This document shows, piece by piece, positions 55,717 through 64,000 of a stretch of DNA of 64,000 bases. Both the position numbers and the translations under genes were made by a program. The notes under the pieces are model-generated. The model worked only from the letters and a program-made list of their open reading frames with translations. It was not told where the DNA came from and searched no databases. Source of the DNA: Kocuria sp. TGY1127_2 (GTDB taxonomy: Bacteria > Actinomycetota > Actinomycetes > Actinomycetales > Micrococcaceae); the NCBI RefSeq assembly GCF_013394385.1, contig NZ_AP022834.1, positions 1,426,001-1,490,000 of the forward strand. Direction: 5' to 3'. Within the stretch, counting starts at the first letter, position 1. Each line of letters starts with the position of its first letter.

Positions 55717-56796
55717 CTGCCCGGAGGCCCCCCGTAGCCCCTCCGCCTGTTGTACTGGGCCAGGAATTGATTCTCTGGGTTGTGTGAAGAACGTGTTCTT
55801 CTCAATACGGTTCATGGGGTGGGTCCCACCCTGGGCGCGTTCCCGGCTCTGCCCTGCGGCGTTCTTACATCCATGAGTGTTCACGGCGGTATGAGGCTCA
55901 TCTGTCCCTAGCCGCGAAAGAGCACTAGCCCATGGCCGCCCCTCAACCTGTGTCCGCGGTCTGCGTGCCGGTGCGCGGGCTATTACGGTATTTCCATACC
56001 TGCGTTGCGATCTGAGTGCTTTCTGGTCGGCTACTTCCTCGAGCAGGGAACTCTCCCCCACTCGCCACGATTTCGTTCAATAGCGTCCGCGCCACCCTTA
56101 TTAAGGCGTTCCCGGAAGCGCGTTGAGAGCCGACACCTCATATGCGGTTTGGGGGTGAAAAACATAGCGGCCATAGAAGGGCGATGTGGTGCAATCAAGG
56201 CTCAGGGCTACGCACGTTCGACACGGCGTCGCGAGGCTCAAATTCATCGTTGGGAACGTAACGAGATCATGATGCACGGCGTTGCTGCTTGGTCGCCGCG
56301 TTATCATCAAGCGGCAGAGGATCAGGGGGATGCCTCTCCTGTTTCGGCTGCTGCCGACACCAGCTACGTACGAGAGGGGAATATGGAGTCCTCCTACGTG
56401 GCGGGGAGGGTCCCCAGTGTCCTCTGCCGTTGTCTTTCCACAGGGCCGCCTGAGTTCTGTGCTCAAACCATCCTGGCGGCATCCCGCGTGTTGTGGTGGG
56501 GCTCTCTATCGGCTTCCGGTGGGGTTCGGTCTTGCAGCGTCAGCCTTGAGCTGCCTCCTCGTGCACTGTTCTAACGCAATACGCCGCCTGAGGATGAGCG
56601 GGTCTTCTGGTTGGTGCAGAATGGTTCTCTGTCTGTACCGGCGCCTACCCCATGCGTTGCTACATGTGGCGCTATGAGCACCAAAGCTAGGTCCCTTTCG
56701 TCTTGTGAGAACGGCTAGGGCAGCCAGGGGTCCATCGGGTCATAGATCCGTCGACCTCCATCAGGATTGAAGGATTCGTCCTGGATGATTTCGATC
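55717..56796. other. About 1.1 kb without a supported gene between the two cytochrome operons
   Basis: This DNA lies between terminators of two convergent operons. Open frames exist on both strands, the longest 189 codons from TTG 56005 on the plus strand, but they use rare ATA and TTA codons and match nothing I recognise. Near the left end are two palindromes: GAAGAAC-GT-GTTCTTC (55786-55801) and GGGTGGG-T-CCCACCC (55817-55831). I see no tRNA, 6S, SRP or RNase P RNA motif. It could be a decayed gene or an untranslated RNA. Confidence 0.5.
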
Positions 56797-56845
56797 AGAA
56801 AAAAGAAGGGCCCCAATCCTCTCCTTGAGGATTGGGGCCCTTCTT
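56797..56845 (-). terminator. Terminator of the ctaCDF operon
   Basis: A perfect 19-bp stem (56803-56821 with 56827-56845) with a 5-base loop; on the minus strand six T follow. It lies 25 bases beyond the ctaF stop. Confidence 0.95.
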
Positions 56846-56870
56846 CCGCTGGGAGTGCGACGCTCGCAGT

Positions 56871-57272
56871 CTAGTGAGCGTGGCTTCCGCGGCTGTATTC
56901 GTAGACCCAACCGACCAGACCAATCATGGCAAGCGGGAACGCGAGCATGAGGAGCCACCAGCCGATGGCCATGGCCACAACACCGATCGCCGCTGCGATG
57001 GCGATGAGGAGAGGCCACCAACTCCAGGGTGAATAGAAGCCGTAATCGCCAGCGGCGTCGACGATTTCGCCGTCCAAGTTATCCGAGGGCTGGTTGGGGT
57101 GCTTCTTCGAAGTGAAGCTGAAGAAGAAGCCCAAGAACGCCGACATCAAGGCGGTCAACAGGAGGGCCGGGAATCCGACCCATTCGGTGAATCCCGTCAT
57201 GAAACCGTAGACCAGTGTCACCGGGATCAGGAAGATGAACAGGGCCCAAAAAAGAATGCCATTTTCGCGCAT
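56871..57272 (-). CDS. ctaF: Cytochrome c oxidase subunit IV (CtaF), actinobacterial
   Basis: A 133-residue membrane protein with four hydrophobic segments, typical of CtaF. The sequence AGDYGFYSPWSWWPL and the YEYSRGSHAH C-terminus match the family. The start is ATG 57272, seven bases after AGGAGG; the longer upstream frame is antisense-like noise overlapping ctaD. It follows ctaD by 11 bases. Confidence 0.92.
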   Translation of the reverse strand: MRENGILFWALFIFLIPVTLVYGFMTGFTEWVGFPALLLTALMSAFLGFFFSFTSKKHPNQPSDNLDGEIVDAAGDYGFYSPWSWWPLLIAIAAAIGVVAMAIGWWLLMLAFPLAMIGLVGWVYEYSRGSHAH

Positions 57273-57283
57273 CTGCTTGCCTC

Positions 57284-58987
57284 CTAGGAATTGACCGTGG
57301 CGGCCTTGCGGGCGGCCGACGCGACGTCGTGGTTGGTGGACAGCTCGGGATGGTGCAGATCCAGTGCAGGCCGTTCCGAGCGGATTCGCGGCAGGGCCGT
57401 GAAGTTGTGACGCGGCGGCGGGCAGGATGTCGCCCATTCCAGGGAGCTTCCAAAGCCCCACGGATCATCGACTTCAACCTTTTTGCCGTTGCGGGTCGTG
57501 ATGTAGACGTTCCAGAAGAACGGCAACATCGACACCGCCAGAATCATGGCGCCGACGGTCGAGAACTGGTTCATCCAGGTGAAACCGTCCTCGGGCATGT
57601 AATCAGCATAACGACGCGGCATTCCGTCCACACCCAGCCAGTGCTGGATCAGGAAGGTCGTGTGGAAACCGATGAACAGCAACCAGAAGTGGATTTTGCC
57701 CAGTCGTTCGTTGAGCATCTTGCCGGTGAACTTCGGCCACCAGAAGTAGAGGCCACCGAACATGCAGAACACGACCGTTCCGAAGACCGTGTAGTGGAAG
57801 TGCGCGACCACAAAGTAAGAATCCGAGAGATGGAAGTCCAGCGGAGGAGTAGCCAGGATAATACCGGTCACGCCGCCAAACAAGAAGGTCAACAGGAATC
57901 CGAAGACCCATAAGAGTGGCGTCTCGAAAGTTATGGATCCCTGCCACATCGTGCCAATCCAGTTGAAGAACTTCACGCCCGTAGGGACACCGATCATCAT
58001 CGTCATGAACGAGAAGAACGGAAGCATAACAGCACCGGTGACGTACATGTGGTGGGCCCACACGGTCACGGACAGCGCAGCAATGGCGATCGTCGCGTAG
58101 ACGAGTCCCTTGTACCCGAAGATCGGTTTGCGTGAGAACACCGGGATAATCTCAGAGACGATACCGAAGAACGGTAGGGCCAGAACGTAGACCTCGGGGT
58201 GCCCGAAGAACCAGAAGAGGTGTTGCCACAGGATCGCACCACCATTTTCGGCGTCGAAGATATGACCGCCCAGCCTACGATCCATACCCAAGGCAAACAG
58301 CGCGGCTGCCAACGGCGGGAAGATCATGATGAGGAGGATCGCCGTAATCAACGTGGTCCAGGTGAAGATTGGCATGCGCCACATGGTCATGCCCGGAGCA
58401 CGCATGCAGAGGATGGTGGTCAAGAAGTTGACGCCGCCCATGATGGTGCCGAAGCCCTGTAGGGCAAGGCCGAAGACCCACAGGTCTCCGCCTACGCTTG
58501 GACTGTACGTGGTGGAGTTCAACGGCGCATAGGCGAACCAACCGAACGATGCCGCGCCTTGGGGCGTGATGAAGCCGGAAATGGCGACCAGGGAGCCGAA
58601 CAGGAAGAACCAGAAGGCAAGCGCGTTAAGTCGCGGGAAAGCGACGTCGGGAGCGCCGATCTGCAGGGGCACGATCACGTTGGCGAAGCCGATGAACATG
58701 GGGGTACCAAACATCAGCAACATCAGGGTGCCGTGCATGGTGAACAGCTGGTTGAACTGCTCTTTGGTCTCCAGGATCTGCATGCCGGGCTCGAATAGCT
58801 CGAGGCGCATCACGAGGGCCATGATGCCGGCCAGCAAGAAGAAGATGAAGGACGCGATCAGATACATGTATCCGATGGTCTTGTGGTCGGTCGAAGTCAA
58901 CCAGCTGACGACGATCCGTCCCCGAGACCGGGGAACGGTGCGTTGCGCAACCGTTGTTTCTTCAGCTGAATACTCGAATGTAGACAC
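57284..58987 (-). CDS. ctaD: Cytochrome c oxidase subunit I (CtaD)
   Basis: A 567-residue protein with about twelve transmembrane helices, the catalytic subunit of aa3 oxidase. [13 protein letters not shown] carries the CuB His and the Tyr linked to it, and [10 protein letters not shown] holds the haem a3 and haem a ligands. Family sequences [14 protein letters not shown] and [13 protein letters not shown] are intact. It follows ctaC by ten bases. Confidence 0.96.
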   Translation of the reverse strand: MSTFEYSAEETTVAQRTVPRSRGRIVVSWLTSTDHKTIGYMYLIASFIFFLLAGIMALVMRLELFEPGMQILETKEQFNQLFTMHGTLMLLMFGTPMFIGFANVIVPLQIGAPDVAFPRLNALAFWFFLFGSLVAISGFITPQGAASFGWFAYAPLNSTTYSPSVGGDLWVFGLALQGFGTIMGGVNFLTTILCMRAPGMTMWRMPIFTWTTLITAILLIMIFPPLAAALFALGMDRRLGGHIFDAENGGAILWQHLFWFFGHPEVYVLALPFFGIVSEIIPVFSRKPIFGYKGLVYATIAIAALSVTVWAHHMYVTGAVMLPFFSFMTMMIGVPTGVKFFNWIGTMWQGSITFETPLLWVFGFLLTFLFGGVTGIILATPPLDFHLSDSYFVVAHFHYTVFGTVVFCMFGGLYFWWPKFTGKMLNERLGKIHFWLLFIGFHTTFLIQHWLGVDGMPRRYADYMPEDGFTWMNQFSTVGAMILAVSMLPFFWNVYITTRNGKKVEVDDPWGFGSSLEWATSCPPPRHNFTALPRIRSERPALDLHHPELSTNHDVASAARKAATVNS

Positions 58988-58997
58988 CGGTACTCCC

Positions 58998-59855
58998 CTA
59001 CTTCGATTCGTTCATGTTGGGATTGCGGTTGTACTCATCGCCGAGGCGTCCGTTATTGCCCTGGTTCTTGAGGTCCTGCATGTGCTTGTCATAGTCGTCC
59101 TGGGAGACGACCTTTACGTTGAAGAGCATTTCTGAGTGGTACTCACCGCAAAGCTCGGCGCATTTGCCCTGGTAATCACCGGGGCCACCAGTCTTGAAGT
59201 CCATGTAGTTGGTCTGACCGGGGATGGTGTCGATCTTCTGCAGGAATGCGGGCACCCAGAATGAGTGGTTCACGTCGCGAGACTTGAGCTGGAGCTCAAC
59301 CTCGGTATTCTCCGGCAGGTAGAGGGTCGGAAGCTTATCCTCCCGGCCAGACTGGCCGTCGAGACGAGCCTGCGTACCTGACGTGTAGGTATCACTGTCC
59401 AGGTAATTGAAGTCCCAGGCCCACTGCTTGCCATAGACCTCGACCGTGACGCCTGGCTGATCCCAGCGACTGTCGACCGAACGCTCTGCTTTGTCGGAAA
59501 ACGCAAAGAGGCTCACGATCAAAACGATCGGGATGAGCGTGTACATGATCTCGAGAGGAAGGTGATATCCCAGCTGGCGCGGGTAGCCAGTTTCTCCCTT
59601 GCGGCGACGATAGGCGATGATGCACCAGAGCATCAGACCCCAGGTCACCAGACCGACTGCGAGTGCAGCGATCCAGGAGCCGATCCAAAGATCCATGATC
59701 GTGTCGACGTTGTCGGTCGTGCCGCGCTTGGTCGGCAAGAATCCGACCTCGGCGCTATCCGAACAACCCGTCAACAGCAGCGTGGCGGCCGCCGTCGCAC
59801 CGATGGCGACAATGCCCTTGGCGCGACTGCTACCGGTTCGTTTCTGCGAACTCAC
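58998..59855 (-). CDS. ctaC: Cytochrome c oxidase subunit II (CtaC)
   Basis: A 285-residue lipoprotein: lipobox LLLTGC after a signal peptide, two transmembrane helices (about 50-120), then a cupredoxin domain with the CuA ligands in [12 protein letters not shown] and a histidine in VNHSFWVPA. It accepts electrons from QcrC for the aa3 oxidase. GTG 59855 follows AGAGGAAGGG. Confidence 0.95.
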   Translation of the reverse strand: MSSQKRTGSSRAKGIVAIGATAAATLLLTGCSDSAEVGFLPTKRGTTDNVDTIMDLWIGSWIAALAVGLVTWGLMLWCIIAYRRRKGETGYPRQLGYHLPLEIMYTLIPIVLIVSLFAFSDKAERSVDSRWDQPGVTVEVYGKQWAWDFNYLDSDTYTSGTQARLDGQSGREDKLPTLYLPENTEVELQLKSRDVNHSFWVPAFLQKIDTIPGQTNYMDFKTGGPGDYQGKCAELCGEYHSEMLFNVKVVSQDDYDKHMQDLKNQGNNGRLGDEYNRNPNMNESK

Positions 59856-59948
59856 AGACTGCCCTTCCTCTAATTTCCGTGCGTGTGATGAACGCTGAGC
59901 CGTTCCACCGTTTCCCGTGTGGTCGTGCGACAGCGTTCTGGTCTTAAT

Positions 59949-59998
59949 ACGAGCTTACTCGTCCCTGCGGATTTCCGCTGACACTGTGTCACCACAGT
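59949..59998. promoter_or_regulatory. Inverted repeats upstream of ctaCDF
   Basis: Three palindromes lie 94-143 bases upstream of ctaC: ACGAG-CTTA-CTCGT (59949-59962), TGACAC-T-GTGTCA (59979-59991) and ACTGTG-TCAC-CACAGT (59983-59998), the last two overlapping. On the minus strand TATTAA follows the first and could be a -10. They may be operators for the oxidase operon; the regulator is unknown. Confidence 0.4.
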
Positions 59999-60079
59999 AC
60001 CCCGAAAGTCGGAACAGATTCAGCTCCGACATAACGGCTAGGGGCGAGTTGGAGCCCGAACTTTCGACCTTAACAAGAC

Positions 60080-60120
60080 TATGGCCCGATCCTCCCCAAA
60101 GCGGGAATGACCGGGCCATA
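60080..60120 (-). terminator. Possible terminator of erpA
   Basis: TATGGCCCG (60080-60088) pairs with CGGGCCATA (60112-60120) around 23 bases. It lies 32 bases beyond the erpA stop. The T-tail is weak. Confidence 0.5.
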
Positions 60121-60151
60121 TTACGCGCCGACTGGACGCGATCTATATCAC

Positions 60152-60514
60152 TTAGTTGAAAGAATCACCACAGGCGCAGGAACCCTGCGCATTCGGATTG
60201 TCGATCGAGAAACCCTGTTTCTGAATGGTGTCCTCGAAGTCGATCGTCGAGCCTTCCAGGTAAGGAGTGCTCATCCGATCAACGATGACCTCGACGCCGT
60301 CGAACTCGCGCAGAGCATCTCCATCGAGAACGCGCTCGTCGAAGTACAACTGGTAGATCAAACCTGAGCAACCACCGGGCTGAACCGCAACACGGAGACG
60401 CAAGTCTGTTCGCCCCTCCTGTTCCAGAAGGGTGCGCACCTTCTCGGCTGCTCCTTCGGTGAGAGTCACGCCGTGAGTCGGCATCTCGGTCTTCATTTCG
60501 GGTGCAACAGTCAT
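60152..60514 (-). CDS. erpA: Iron-sulfur cluster insertion protein ErpA
   Basis: A 120-residue HesB/IscA-type protein with the three cluster-binding cysteines: one in PGGCSG and two in SCACGDSF at the C-terminus. It carries Fe-S clusters to target proteins; the Rieske protein encoded nearby is a possible client. AAAGGCAGG precedes the ATG. Confidence 0.93.
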   Translation of the reverse strand: MTVAPEMKTEMPTHGVTLTEGAAEKVRTLLEQEGRTDLRLRVAVQPGGCSGLIYQLYFDERVLDGDALREFDGVEVIVDRMSTPYLEGSTIDFEDTIQKQGFSIDNPNAQGSCACGDSFN

Positions 60515-60665
60515 ATCGCGACCTGCCTTTCTGCTCGCCTCAAGCCTAGCTATTGCTCTCGCGTCAGTGTAACCCTATTACTACTCTCGTTATTCCTCCG
60601 CCGACCGAACCGTTGCCCACGTTGGATGCTCACCACACACCGTGGCGAGGCCGCGTAGGGCGTCG

Positions 60666-62087
60666 TCAGCGAGATTGATTCATACGGACCATGAAGAACG
60701 CTTCGGATTCTATGGCGCGCTGGAAATCCGGAATGAAGAGAGACTCATTGGCACTGTGTGCGCGAGTGTCCGGATCCTCGATGCCCGTGATGAGGATCGC
60801 CGCATCAGGGAACGTCTGCGTCAACGATGCTACGAACGGAATCGATCCGCCCATGCCCATGAGAACGGGCTCGGTGTTCCAAGCGTCCTTCATTGACTCC
60901 AAGACAGCCTGAGCAGGACCGCTGGTCACATCCGATTCGAAAGGCTGACCGGCTTCGCCGCCGTCGTATTCGACAGTGGACCCCCAAGGAGCGTTCTGAG
61001 TCAGGTGTTCTTCCAGAAGTCGATGGGCCTCATGAGGGTCTTGCCCCGGCGCAAGACGGAGGCTAACTCGAGCTCGGGCCGTGGAGGCCATGGTGTTGGA
61101 GGATTGATCGACCGAAGTGATATCCATCCCGATGATGGACAGCGCCGGCTGGTTCCAGAGCCGGGACGAGATGCTCCCTTTGCCGGTGAGGCGGAAATCT
61201 TCGAGCGCCCCCGCATCGGTGCGGAAATCTTCTTCCGCGTAGTCGAGCTCAGGATCCGGGCCACGAACCAGACCGTCGACCGCTACCGACCCCTCGTCAT
61301 CGTGCAAGGATGCCAGGACGCGCACCATGGCGGTATTCGCATCGACCAAGGGACCTCCGAACATTCCTGAGTGAAGGGCATGATCCAGGGTCCTCACCGT
61401 GACGGTTCCTGAGATGACACCGCGAAGGCTCGTGGTCAGCGCGGGAACTCCAGCGCGCCAGTTGGAAGAATCCGCGACCACGATTGCGTCAGCCTGAAGT
61501 TTGTCTTGATAAGTAGCGAGAAAATTCCCGAAGCTCGGTGAGCCGGCCTCTTCCTCACCTTCGATGAACAAAGTAATGCCGATCCCAAGTTCCTCGCCCA
61601 GGACGCTGTGAAGCGCATCGACCGATGCAAGGTGAGTCATCAAACCGGCTTTGTCGTCCGCGGCGCCACGTCCGTACAGGCGGTCGCCGACCTCGGTTGC
61701 AACCCAAGGATCCGTATCCCAGTCGGCTACGTCGCCAACCGGTTGAACGTCGTGGTGAGCGTAGAGAAGAACTGTCGGGTATCCAGGGCGAGGATGCTTT
61801 CGGGCGACGACGGCCGGCATCCCCTGGCCCCCATCAGGCTTGTCGGCAGTGAGGATTTCGACGTCGTCGAAGCCGGACTCGCGGGCCAGCTCTGCGACCC
61901 GTTCGGCGCTTTCGCGCACCCGGGACAGATCGTGACTTTCCCATGCCACCGAGGGAATCGAGACGAGCTCCTTGAGAGTTGCCAGAGTGTTCTGGAACGT
62001 CTTCTCGACACGAGCTTTAATCTCAACCTCAATCGAAGGTTCTGCGTTTCGACCGTCATTGACGCTAGTTACATCGTTGTTCGTCAT
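60666..62087 (-). CDS. M20-family dipeptidase/metallopeptidase
   Basis: A 473-residue zinc hydrolase. Metal ligands are visible in order: YAHHDVQPVGD, GRGAADDKAG, EGEEEAGS (Glu-Glu), VADSS and the C-terminal RAHSANE. A dimerisation domain is inserted at about 210-330. It probably cleaves dipeptides; acetylornithine- or succinyl-diaminopimelate-type activity is less likely from the overall form. ATG 62087 is preferred to the upstream GTG 62096: AAGGTGG precedes it, and TAAGGT ends seven bases before. Confidence 0.88.
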   Translation of the reverse strand: MTNNDVTSVNDGRNAEPSIEVEIKARVEKTFQNTLATLKELVSIPSVAWESHDLSRVRESAERVAELARESGFDDVEILTADKPDGGQGMPAVVARKHPRPGYPTVLLYAHHDVQPVGDVADWDTDPWVATEVGDRLYGRGAADDKAGLMTHLASVDALHSVLGEELGIGITLFIEGEEEAGSPSFGNFLATYQDKLQADAIVVADSSNWRAGVPALTTSLRGVISGTVTVRTLDHALHSGMFGGPLVDANTAMVRVLASLHDDEGSVAVDGLVRGPDPELDYAEEDFRTDAGALEDFRLTGKGSISSRLWNQPALSIIGMDITSVDQSSNTMASTARARVSLRLAPGQDPHEAHRLLEEHLTQNAPWGSTVEYDGGEAGQPFESDVTSGPAQAVLESMKDAWNTEPVLMGMGGSIPFVASLTQTFPDAAILITGIEDPDTRAHSANESLFIPDFQRAIESEAFFMVRMNQSR

Positions 62088-62153
62088 AGGCGCCACCTTA
62101 TGCTTCTGGCGCGGTGGAAAGTAACAGGGCGCGCCATCAAGTATCCTGGACGG
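62088..62153. promoter_or_regulatory. 66-bp divergent promoter region between the M20 peptidase and DUF3043 genes
   Basis: On the minus strand TAAGGT (62100-62095) stands seven bases before ATG 62087; on the plus strand TATCCT (62142-62147) stands six bases before GTG 62154. Both genes may be leaderless and share this short promoter region. Confidence 0.45.
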
Positions 62154-62753
62154 GTGTTCGGAAGCAAGAAGAAATCCTCAGCTGAAAGCGTTGCCACAGA
62201 AGAGTCGTCGGAGTCGATGAACTCTTCAGAGGCCGCAAGGGCCCAAGGCAAGGGCCGCCCTACTCCAACTCGTAAAGAGAGAGAGGCCGCCCGCAAACGT
62301 CCCCTTGTGCCTGACGATCGCAAGATGGCCAAGCAGAAGGAACGCGAGGCCGCCAGGGAAGCGCGAGTACGGCAGAACCAGGCGATGCAGACGGGCGATG
62401 ATCGTTACTTGCCTGTTCGTGACCGTGGCCACCAGCGTCGTTTCATCCGGGATTATGTCGATGCAAGGTTCAATATCGGTGACTACTTCATCGTCATTTT
62501 GCTCGTCATCTTCATTCTCGGCCTGGTGATGCCCCTCCACATCCAGCAGTTCACGATCTACGTCATGTGGATCTTTATTGCAATCTGGCTCCTGGACTTC
62601 TTCATCCTGTGGAGAAAACTCAAGAAGCTTGTGATCGAGAAATTCGGTTCCGCCGAAGCGGGATCCGGGATGTATGTATTCAACCGGGTCATGATGATCC
62701 GTCGTTTGCGGATGCCCAAGCCGCAGGTCAAGCGAGGGGAATTCCCTTCCTAA
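62154..62753 (+). CDS. DUF3043 membrane protein
   Basis: A 199-residue protein. The N-terminal 100 residues are very basic and polar (PTPTRKEREAARKRPLVPDDRK), followed by RRFIRDYVDARFNIGDYF and two transmembrane helices (about 115-160), and a basic C-terminus. This is the actinobacterial DUF3043 pattern; the function is unknown. GTG 62154 is chosen because the conserved FGSKKK N-terminus begins there and TATCCT precedes it by six bases. Confidence 0.85.
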   Translation: MFGSKKKSSAESVATEESSESMNSSEAARAQGKGRPTPTRKEREAARKRPLVPDDRKMAKQKEREAAREARVRQNQAMQTGDDRYLPVRDRGHQRRFIRDYVDARFNIGDYFIVILLVIFILGLVMPLHIQQFTIYVMWIFIAIWLLDFFILWRKLKKLVIEKFGSAEAGSGMYVFNRVMMIRRLRMPKPQVKRGEFPS

Positions 62754-62777
62754 ACCCTGCGCGGTAGTTTACTGAAG

Positions 62778-62817
62778 TGAGGACGGCAGGCCACTCCTTG
62801 GTGGCCGGCCGTCCTCA
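62778..62817. terminator. Hairpin between convergent DUF3043 and pyrD genes
   Basis: TGAGGACGGC (62778-62787) pairs with 62808-62817, and GGCCAC with GTGGCC inside it, separated by one mismatch. Flanking T-runs are weak, but the site between convergent genes fits a terminator. Confidence 0.65.
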
Positions 62818-62840
62818 ATCGTTAATACGGTCTGCTGAAG

Positions 62841-63929
62841 TCAGCTGCGTCGGCGCCTCATTTTCTTCAGGCCACGGTTGATTCGGGCAGCCCAGAACGG
62901 GCCTTCGTACAGGAAAGCGGTATACCCCTGAACCAGATTGGCTCCGCGTTGCAGACGCTCCTCCACATCGCCGGCCGAGGTGACTCCCCCGACCGAGATG
63001 ATGGTCATATCTGCCCCGACACGAGCCCGAACAGCAGAGAGAACTTCGAGCGATCTCTTCCGTAACGGTTCGCCGGATAGGCCCCCTGTCCCGCATTCTT
63101 CGATGTCGGTCGGAGAAGATTGCAAGCCCAAACCTTCGCGCCGAATCGTGGTGTTGGTGGCGATGATGCCGTCAAGTTCCAGCTCAACCGCGAGATCGGC
63201 GATCGCCGCGACCTCGGTGTCCGAAAGGTCGGGGGCTATTTTCACCAGTACCGGAACGTGCCGACGCGCGGCCTGTTCCGCTTCGCGTACGACGGCGCTC
63301 AGCAGTGGCCGGAGCGCATCGATGTGCTGCAGATCCCGGAGCCCGGGCGTGTTGGGTGAGCTCACGTTGACCGCAAGGTAGTCCGCCTGGGGAGCAAGCG
63401 TCCGCGTGCTGTGCACGTAGTCCTCGATCGCATCCTCGACGGGCACGACCTTCGTTTTGCCAATATTCACGCCGACGATCGGACGCGTGCGTTCCTTGTA
63501 GTCGTGCCACAGGTCGGCATGAGCCGAAGCCAAACGCGGTCCGATCTGGTCGGCGCCGTCATTGTTGAACCCCATGCGATTGATCACCGCGTGATCTCGG
63601 ACGAGCCGGTGCAACCTGGGCTTGGGGTTGCCGGATTGCGGTTGGCCGGTGACCGTTCCCACCTCCACGTGACCGAAGCCCAGGTCGGTCAGCGCATTGA
63701 TCCCTGTGGCGCCTTTGTCGAAACCGGCTGCCAAACCGAAAGGGGAAGGGAAGACGCGACCGAGTGCTTCCGTGCGCAAAGATTTGTCCGGCGCCGTCAA
63801 CATACGGAGAGCCTTGGAAACTCCCGATTGCCGGCATGCCTTGATTGCTGCGAAACCGATCGCGTGTGCTCTCTCCGCGTCCATACCGGAGAAGGCGATC
63901 TTGAAAAATGTTGGATAGAACCTGACCAC
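62841..63929 (-). CDS. pyrD: Dihydroorotate dehydrogenase (quinone), class 2
   Basis: A 362-residue flavoprotein of pyrimidine synthesis. The N-terminal helix region (MVRFYPTFFKIAFSGMDAERAH) binds the membrane and quinone, typical of class 2 enzymes, which here would use menaquinone. Substrate and FMN residues lie in INRMGFNNDGAD, the catalytic serine in NVSSPNTPGLRDLQ, and IISVGGVTSAGDV binds the FMN phosphate. The GTG start follows CAGGAGAATCC. Confidence 0.95.
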   Translation of the reverse strand: MVRFYPTFFKIAFSGMDAERAHAIGFAAIKACRQSGVSKALRMLTAPDKSLRTEALGRVFPSPFGLAAGFDKGATGINALTDLGFGHVEVGTVTGQPQSGNPKPRLHRLVRDHAVINRMGFNNDGADQIGPRLASAHADLWHDYKERTRPIVGVNIGKTKVVPVEDAIEDYVHSTRTLAPQADYLAVNVSSPNTPGLRDLQHIDALRPLLSAVVREAEQAARRHVPVLVKIAPDLSDTEVAAIADLAVELELDGIIATNTTIRREGLGLQSSPTDIEECGTGGLSGEPLRKRSLEVLSAVRARVGADMTIISVGGVTSAGDVEERLQRGANLVQGYTAFLYEGPFWAARINRGLKKMRRRRS

Positions 63930-64000
63930 GGATTCTCCTGGGCCTTCGTTTTTAAATATGAATTTGAGGTTGAGGGTTACGATTTGAGGTTAAACTGCAG
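63930..64000. repeat. Direct repeat in the AT-rich pyrD upstream region
   Basis: ATTTGAGGTT occurs at 63962-63971 and 63982-63991, exactly 20 bp apart (two helical turns), with TTGAGGGTT between. On the minus strand the repeats read AACCTCAAAT and lie 33-62 bases upstream of the pyrD start. They could be protein-binding half-sites. The window ends here. Confidence 0.4.

Noticed and set aside
56005-56574. 189-codon plus-strand frame in the gap between cytochrome operons
   Set aside because: It needs a TTG start without a ribosome-binding site and uses ATA and TTA codons that the real genes here avoid; not supported as a gene, though the region is reported as unexplained.

Overview
The window is a stretch of actinobacterial chromosome, most likely from a Micrococcaceae-like organism of moderate GC. 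The clade call rests on clade-restricted genes: RNA polymerase-binding protein RbpA, the mycothiol ligase MshC, a pup/dop/pafA/arc pupylation cluster, a fused PafBC regulator of the type described from Arthrobacter, an actinobacterial cytochrome bcc-aa3 chain with a dihaem QcrC and CtaF, and the families DUF3043, DUF3054 and DUF3099. I found no rRNA, insertion sequence, prophage or CRISPR array. Genes are dense and most intergenic gaps are short, so this is core chromosome rather than an accessory island.

Layout: (1) 0-5.4 kb: truncated PhoX-type phosphatase, an ABC-F ATPase, a SURF1-like oxidase assembly factor and two small conserved proteins. (2) 5.6-10.8 kb: fabG followed by a short-chain reductase with FabL-type enoyl-ACP reductase motifs; serB; an ABC ATPase overlapping a TauE/SafE exporter; a SpoU-type RNA methyltransferase. 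(3) 11.3-18.6 kb: type B ribosomal protein L31, an LCP cell-wall ligase, an ABC1/UbiB-type kinase behind a two-segment membrane protein, and aminopeptidase N. (4) 18.7-25.5 kb: a fatty-acid metabolism locus in which TetR and acyl-CoA dehydrogenase diverge from thiolase, a long FabG and a MaoC hydratase. (5) 25.6-29.9 kb: tRNA-Leu(GAG), L-lactate dehydrogenase, an extremely acidic small protein, uppP and mshC. (6) 29.9-46.1 kb: site-2 protease, trmI, arc, dop, pup, pafA, two FKBP isomerases, pafBC, tatA, tatC, a HelY helicase and a degenerate amidohydrolase. (7) 46.3-51.1 kb: polyprenol-phosphate-mannose synthase, rbpA, an SPFH/NfeD pair, DUF3054 and trpD. (8) 51.4-59.9 kb: the respiratory supercomplex as two convergent blocks, ctaE-qcrCAB on the plus strand and ctaCDF on the minus strand, separated by about 1.1 kb with no callable gene. 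(9) 60.1-64 kb: erpA, an M20 dipeptidase, DUF3043 and pyrD.

Several loci work together. The pupylation cluster holds ligase, deamidase/depupylase, Pup and ATPase, but only 5 bp lie between pup and pafA, where mycobacteria carry the 20S proteasome genes prcBA; the ATPase also lacks the C-terminal GQYL proteasome-docking motif. The system here therefore looks like proteasome-independent pupylation. SURF1, CtaC/D/E/F, QcrA/B/C and the Fe-S carrier ErpA serve respiration; TatA/TatC could export the Rieske and PhoX-type proteins; UppP, LCP and Ppm1 act on lipid-linked cell-wall precursors.

A feature of the whole window is the number of genes with a -10-like hexamer ending 6-7 bases before the start codon and usually no Shine-Dalgarno sequence. 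This is the arrangement of leaderless mRNAs, and it also decides several start codons. All functions are assigned from reading the sequence; no database search was run.
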